Source of the DNA: Enoplolaimus lenunculus
Taxonomy: Eukaryota > Nematoda > Enoplea > Enoplida > Thoracostomopsidae
Length of the DNA stretch: 64,000 bases
NCBI GenBank assembly: GCA_030248215.1
Contig: JASANG010001546.1
Location: 434,001 to 498,000 of the forward strand
Direction of reading: 5' to 3'
The notes beneath the pieces are model-generated. The model saw nothing but the letters and a program-made list of their open reading frames with translations. It had not been told where the DNA came from and made no database searches. Positions 57,918 to 64,000 of the stretch are shown piece by piece; position 1 is the first letter of the stretch, and the number at the start of each line of letters is the position of its first letter. The position numbers and the translations under genes were made by a program.

Positions 57918-59479
57918 TACCAGAACTGTAATTCTTAGCAGTGGTGTTTTAGTTTATGCACGGGCGAAACGTATAATAATATATACTTAGAAGTTGCTTT
58001 TAGTCTTGCAAAATTTAATCCAAGTGCCACTACAACATTCGTAATGTTTCGTAATCTCGACGTTTATGCGTATTTATTGTTTATATACGTAGTATATATA
58101 TAGCTGAATAGTGCATCTCATTTTATTGTTTTATTTGGTTCAAGGATGCGACCGAAATCTTAATTTTGCTTGCGCGTTCTAATATTTAAGTTCGGAATTA
58201 AATTTGTGATTGATGTGCTACAGAGTTTCGGTTGCATTTACATGCTGTCTTTCTGCGTGTGTGGGAGAATCTGTTATGCTTTTTACGTTTGTTTTGCATA
58301 TTATATTTATACGGTAATTATTTGCACACTGTAAATTCCAGTGAATTGATTTTAATCCACATCGTTTTTAGCAGAGGTGTGTTTTGCCAATTTGAGCCGT
58401 ATTTTTCACAAATTGAAACCGTTAAGTCTACAGTAATAAACAGATTGAGTTTAAGTTTTAAAGATTTCTTGCAGCGTTTTTCGACAAATCTCGGAAATTG
58501 AAAATTCCAAAATTGCACCAATGAATCGCAATGATTGACGAAATTAATTCTCTAAATTTCGAGCAACGTCTCAGTGGTAAAATTATACAGGTTTCAAAAT
58601 GATTGACTGAAAGAACGCGTCGGTTGCAACCAGACGATGACCGAATGATGCAAATGAGAAGTTAACCGATTTTCGTTTATATTCTATTTTACGATGGCGA
58701 TATGACAATTGCTGAAATAAAACTTCTTGCTATGTTCTTTGGGCGTTATAATAGCAGCAGAGTGTAAGCGATTGATGTTTACTTGTTTTACATTTTATAT
58801 AGAATAACGCTTTGTTTTTTTCATGTATCAGGGTACAACTGTAGCACTGGAGGTGTGCATTTGACCCGGGGAGAAAATCGGCTTCCGTAAACCTGTACAA
58901 TTTTTGCTAGGGGTTTCGGAACGTTTTAGTAGTGACATTTTTAGTGTTTTATAAGTTGTTTTTGCGCTGTAGGTTCCTTTAGTAACCCTGACAGATTTTG
59001 AGTATACAACAGGACCGCAACAGTAGGATAAACATTGCAAAACCTTAGCTTGACACTTAGTAAGCCTAACCAGAAAAATGTTTAAAGCTTTAGCTTTAAT
59101 GCTCTTGTCAATTGCAGTCCTGCAGATAAAGTATTTCGCCTCTATCCTTTGGGTAGAAGTTCGAAAACTTAGTGGCAGTGTGTAACCGGATATCCGTTCC
59201 CGATAACAATCAACCTCCGTTTCCGTTAAAGAAAAACCGGAAATTCTGTTATTTTTACGTTTGAACTTAGTTATAAATCCAGTATATATCGCAAATTTTC
59301 GAAATCTCTAGGGTATACTTGTTGGAAATAATTACGAAAATTAATTCAAAATCTTAAACAATTTCGATGCATCAGCCACTCTAAACAATTTGAGATTTTC
59401 TTATAGCTGATGAAAGAGGTGGTTTTGAAATAAATGCATTTTCATAGAAGTGCGACACCTTAGCGGGCGGTTACGTTTT
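57918..59479. other. Intergenic, fragments only
   Basis: A half copy of family F near 58325-58365 (CACTGTAAATTCCAGTGAAT) and a decayed TeloMITE near 59005-59155 (ACCGCAACAGTAGGATAAAC ... ATTGCAGTCCTGCAGATAAA). At 59165-59245 lies an ACCGGATATCCGTTCCCGAT / TTTCCGTTAAAG repeat. The - strand frame at 58828-58998 follows a CTGTCAG acceptor but has no recognised motif. Confidence 0.4.
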
Positions 59480-59660
59480 TTGGCCAATGTAAAGAACAGG
59501 GGCGGAACAGTATTATAAGCATATTCCTAAGCCTAAGTGCAAGAGCGAGCATATTCCGACGCCTAAACCTATAAGCCAAGCAAAAAAAATTAGTCTAAAG
59601 CCTAAGCTTTATTCTAGTGCCACAGAAAAACGTTCAGCCCGTGATCTTTACACGGGCCAA
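59480..59660. mobile_element. TeloMITE subfamily 1, well preserved
   Basis: GGCCAATGTAAAGAACAGGG, GCGGAACAGTATTATAAGC, a short CCTAAGCCTAAG core, then TTCAGCCCGTGATCTTTACA and GGGCC. It is the cleanest short copy and useful as the family reference. Confidence 0.88.
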
Positions 59661-60107
59661 TTTTTCAAAGACCGGTGAATATATGCACGCCTCAATTTGG
59701 CAGAAAAACAAAACTTTTGAAAAGTTTATACTTCAATATCCGTTTAAAACGGTAAAAGCCTAACTTTTGACAGCACTGTTGAAAATTTCTTAAAATTCAC
59801 AATTTTTGCATTAACAGCGTAAATTTGTCTCACGGCGAACTCAAATTCCAGTTCCGGGAAACTTGACAATTGGCTGTGGTATTTTTGTCTTCAGGTTGAA
59901 CCATTCCAGTTTTTACTTATACCTGCTATAAAGCTTGTGACGTGCACCAAGGTCAAGCGATTATGTATTATTAACATCAGGGCATCGGAAAATTTAACAA
60001 ATTTTTGCTGACTGCAAAAAATTGGTGGTTAAATGTGATTCACGGGTTACGCGGCTCAGGCAAAGTTTGTTAACTTCCGACCCAGTATTTTTTCGTTTCA
60101 GTAATTT

Positions 60108-60285
60108 GGCCAAGGTTACTTTTAGGGGCGTAACAGTATATTAACCGTATTCCTAAGCCTAAGCGTGCAAAAATGTGTTCCTAAGCCGAAACCTAAGCCT
60201 GAGCAAAAAATGCAATCTAGGATCCATAACTTATTCATTTATAGACCCACCGGAAACCTGGACGCCCTTTAAAGTAACATAGGTC
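60108..60285. mobile_element. TeloMITE subfamily 2, well preserved
   Basis: GGCCAAGGTTACTTTTAGGG, GCGTAACAGTATATTAACCG, CCTAAGCC hexamers, then CCACCGGAAACCTGGACGCC and TTTAAAGTAACATAGG. Its left end aligns block by block with subfamily 1 at 59480. Confidence 0.88.
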
Positions 60286-60740
60286 AGTAATTTTGTAATT
60301 TAAAAAATGACTTTGTACCATTCGTTATATTTTGTTGAACAGCATGTTTTTAAAGTTAAAGCGATATCACGCGGGGGAAAATTATGCGAAGTGACCAAAG
60401 TTGTTTGAGCTAGCGAGGTGTTTCCATGTAGAAAAATAGCGCTAGCGCAGATTTTCCGGGGAAACATAACGCTAGCGCATTTCACCTCACAAATTTCTTA
60501 CCTCCAATTACACCCTGATTTATATAAAATATTTGCTCAATTTCATGCAAATAACATCATTTACATTTATTAAAAATGGCATATATAAATATGATATCTA
60601 TTTTATGAATAGCTAAAATTTAAACTTACATATACGTAACAGCAGCTTGCTTACAAGTATATAATAAACCAATTCAGGTCACACAATTAGGTATAGACTG
60701 GAAAAGCCAAAAATGGCATCTTAATATTTTCAAAACGATT

Positions 60741-60964
60741 TACAACTAAAGACTCAGTGAGTTGATTTTAACTCAGAATCCCTCAGTCTAAGTTAGAACT
60801 ATCAGAACTCAGAATTTTGAGTTGATTCAATTCATTCTGAATTAATTAACCAACTGACCCAGAGTCAACTCAACTCAAAGTGAGTTAATGTTTACTGATA
60901 TTAATTCACAAATAACCAACTCTATAGCTAAATTGACTAATCAACTCATTGGAATTTACAGTGA
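60741..60964. mobile_element. Foldback MITE, family F
   Basis: TACAACTAAAGACTCAGTGA opens and CATTGGAATTTACAGTGA closes, with AACTCAACTCAAAGTGAGTT near the middle. Confidence 0.78.
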
Positions 60965-61088
60965 ACTCACTTATTAAAATATGTTTTCAATCTACAGTAA
61001 CATTTTACACTTAGGCTAAAGCTTACCAACATGTTTAATCCAGAGTTGCGGCCCAAAAAGTAATATTGGCTGTTTACCTCTAATGATT

Positions 61089-61318
61089 CATACTGTAAAC
61101 TCCAGTGAGCTGACTTTAGCACACAACGAGCTGAATCCCCTCAGTCTGAGTTAGAACTATTAGAATTCAGAATTCTGAGTTCATTATACTCATTCTGAGC
61201 TAATTAATCAACTCAGTCGGAATACGTTCAACTCGTAGTGAAAATCAACTCGACACCCTGAATTAACTCAGAAATAACTAATTCGCTATCTGACTTGACC
61301 AATCTGCAGGTAATATTC
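61089..61318. mobile_element. Foldback MITE, family F
   Basis: CATACTGTAAACTCCAGTGA opens. The same order of TGAGTT/AACTCA blocks as at 60741 follows, about 125 bp after that copy ends. The right end is decayed. Confidence 0.7.
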
Positions 61319-61762
61319 TGAGGCTGATAAATAAAATCACTTTTCAAACCATTTCTTTTAACTGATATGTTTCGATTTTAAAATGCTTTTATCGAGACTG
61401 AATGTAATAGCTTTTCACCACGACTTCATGTCTGAAAACTAAGAAATCGACTCCATCGACCTGCTTAAAAAATGACGTTTCTCAAGGTAATATACCATAT
61501 AATAACACAAATTTCCAATTCTAGCGATTCTAGCGTTCGAATTCCACTCAGTTTTCCCACGTATGCTCAACCATAGCATTGATTTTACAACTTCACCACA
61601 CGCGTACGCACATACCCTCAAACAATCATTATTATTATTATTAACTACAGCCTCGTTGTAAAAACCATCCCGGGTTCAAACCCCAGACTTCACTTTGACC
61701 GACCGATCGACAAAGCTTTGCTTTTGACAAAAAGCTCTCTCTCTCATTCGTCATATATACAT

Positions 61763-61795
<33 letters not shown>

Positions 61796-64000
61796 CAGAA
61801 AAATGAAAACTGTAATTAAACATTTTATTCGTTCCACATTATTCGAATGGGGCATAACCAAGATTTTGAAAATACCAAAATTACTCGCTATAAAAATTTC
61901 CAAGGCAAACATTTATTGTGTTACCAGCTTAAAAAGATCCTAAAACCACCCGTGAACAATAATCATAAACGGGTCGCTCCCTATCCGCCTTGTCCGGCTA
62001 CATCTTTGCACATTACATATACACATATGCAAAACAACTAAATAGTACAAGATTTACATGACAAATGACCTTGTGGTCTTTATGCAACCGTGAACCCCAT
62101 TAAACCACACAGAGAGAAACAGTACGCAATGGCGTATATCAACGGGGCTTTATCTCTCAAGCTGACCCATTTGCTATTTTTACTCAACGGATTTAAATAC
62201 TTCTTTTTAGTCCTTAAACACAACATCCCCCCTTCGAAATTATTCTACAACGCAACCCCGTTTTTATTTCCATAATCCTGGCCACATCCCTGATACAGAC
62301 GGCAAAAATTGCCTAAGCGCCTCTGACTGAGTCTCAATGCGATTGTCAACGCAACAGCAAAACCCCATTGAAGCACATAACCTGTGCCGCGTTGCAAAAG
62401 TTCGCTTCAAACTTTTTTTTGTAGTTTCCTGCTTTTACAGATGAAAATGTATCATAGACTGCGCCTAACCTGGCTAATCATTTTTTTAGATTAGTCTCAG
62501 TTATAAACATACGTACATAATACATGTTAAATATACGTATATATGTGTAGTGTTGTACTGACAACTTGCAATGATACAACGGTAAACAATCCATATACAA
62601 TCCCATGGACGCTGCCAGAATCTCGGGTATTGGGATCCAGCGGGAAAAACATACAACGTATACTTGTCGCTGCAAACTATCCGTTTCTATGCACATAACC
62701 GTACCACATTTGTTTAATAATTCAGAGAGGGGGTGGCGGCGCAGGTGCAACCCCTTGACAAGTTTTGCCGTCGAACACATGCATTACCATAAACATCATT
62801 CGAACTTCGCAATAATACATGAAATATAAATTTCAAAATATTGTCAACTAAACCAGTTATATATTTCAATTGGAATCTGAATGAAAAAATATTCAAACCT
62901 GTTTTTCGTTAAAGTTCAACCAAAATTACAACTTCCATCCCAGCGATACAAATCAAAATCAGCCATTGCAGGCACCTAACAACCCCTTAAATCTGGTACT
63001 TGTTCTAATATCTGTTACACTGGCTCGTAGCGACTTCAAGCCTAACCAAGACTTAACCGCATATCACCACCGCTTTCATCCGCTTTTATATGTCAGCGTT
63101 TACCTTAATGAGTGCCGCATTATTTGAACAACAAACTTGTACTAAACACAACTCGAAAACAATTGATAACGAAACAAAAACCTATTATTAGCCAACAATG
63201 CCTGTCAATAACATATGAAAAAATGCCTAATGTCATTTGAGTAGCATTTGCAAACATTAATTAGATTATCATTGGTTGATATTTACGTATATATATTCAT
63301 TCTAAATAAATAATATAAACTTAATTATTGAAACAATACGGTCTGCATATCCCTTTTTCCAAGTTTTGTCCAAAATGAAAGACCCCAAATCTCGAGCCGG
63401 AACCTCGGCACTCTTGCACTACAGTTAGCCATGCTATCCACATTACATGTTCGATTGCAACAACTTCGTATTCCGGTATATATATATAGACAATGTTTTG
63501 CTTTACATTTCCACCACAATACCCTTCCGTACACTTCACTAATAGAAGAAATCTACGTCAAAAGTATGATAAACTATAATTACGAAACCATAACACTAAT
63601 ATCGTTCCCTACACAGCCTACTAAACACTTAAAAATAAAAAGTATATATACTTGGCAAACCAGGTCCCGACTGACACATATCGACATCTGATTCGTTCGT
63701 TTTGTTTTTCCAAACACCAGTCTCACAAATTTAGGCCAACCAATCAGGACACAATCTCAATTTTTATCTCCAACAAAAAACTAGAAAACCTAAACGCCTA
63801 AAATTAGTTCGTCTAATCTCATGGGACGCTAGCCAGCAAATCGTCATTGTCTCCTCAACAGTCGAAACAGCAACGGTTTTAATTAAACGCCGGCATAGAC
63901 GCTACAAAAACCAACCCCACGAGTCAAATCAATATTTCTCCTGCCCACAGCTCAAATTGTTCATTTCAAACTTCACCCCGTCCTGCCTGTTTTAAGTCAT
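61319..64000. other. Intergenic, no gene seen
   Basis: Contains a (TTA)n tract near 61628-61642 and an ATAC/ATGT microsatellite at about 61752-61796, otherwise AT-rich non-repetitive sequence. Short open frames on both strands overlap each other and lack splice or family features. The final 300 bases are slightly more GC-rich but I could not support an exon. Confidence 0.4.

Noticed and set aside
61655-61690. B-box-like GGTTTGAACCC on the - strand
   Set aside because: No A box at tRNA distance and no cloverleaf; chance or a distant SINE scrap.

Overview
The window looks like a gene-poor, repeat-rich stretch of a nematode nuclear genome. Two independent signs point there. First, two copies of a nematode cuticle collagen gene are present, with the cuticle-collagen N-terminal membrane segment, an R-x-x-x-K-R processing site, interrupted Gly-X-Y blocks and the family's C-terminal tail. 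Second, many dispersed elements carry (TTAGGC)n, the nematode telomere repeat. Genes are split by AT-rich introns, and several start shortly after a TTTTCAG/TTTTAG site that could be a spliced-leader acceptor. I cannot name the species.

Layout. Positions 1-3198 and 35460-38626 are the arms of a large inverted duplication, running off the left edge, around a roughly 32 kb unique spacer. The left arm holds the 3' half of a collagen gene (+). The right arm holds the same exons (-), and that gene is completed by two 5' exons at 39446-39971. The spacer carries six genes, all on the - strand: RNA polymerase I subunit RPA43 (5276-7944), tRNA adenosine deaminase subunit ADAT3 (10245-13100), copper chaperone ATOX1 (13350-13583), rRNA-processing factor RRP36 (15807-18544), an unrecognised four-pass membrane protein (23914-27039) and an unrecognised secreted acidic coiled-coil protein of about 838 aa (28485-31888). 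Beyond the right arm are a candidate amidated neuropeptide precursor (46973-47389, +) and a complete R-Ras-type GTPase (52176-54867, +). The last 9 kb holds no gene I can support beyond one speculative exon.

How the genes relate. RPA43 and RRP36 both serve ribosomal RNA production, and ADAT3 edits tRNA wobble adenosine. ATOX1 ends about 250 bp upstream of ADAT3 on the same strand, so the pair may be co-transcribed. Otherwise this looks like ordinary housekeeping neighbours in a landscape of small non-autonomous DNA transposons.

Mobile DNA. At least six families of short non-autonomous elements occur. The most striking is a family ('TeloMITE' here, two subfamilies) with GGCC-ATGT ends and a core of degenerate to near-perfect TTAGGC arrays; roughly twenty copies or fragments are visible. 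Others are hAT-type elements with 8-bp target duplications, elements with TTA target duplications like PIF/Harbinger, TTAA-poor foldback elements, and a TIR family sitting in both collagen copies and in an ADAT3 intron. No transposase gene, rRNA gene, intact tRNA gene or CRISPR array was found. Exon models were built by eye from splice sites and reading-frame continuity, so boundaries may be off by a base or two in places.
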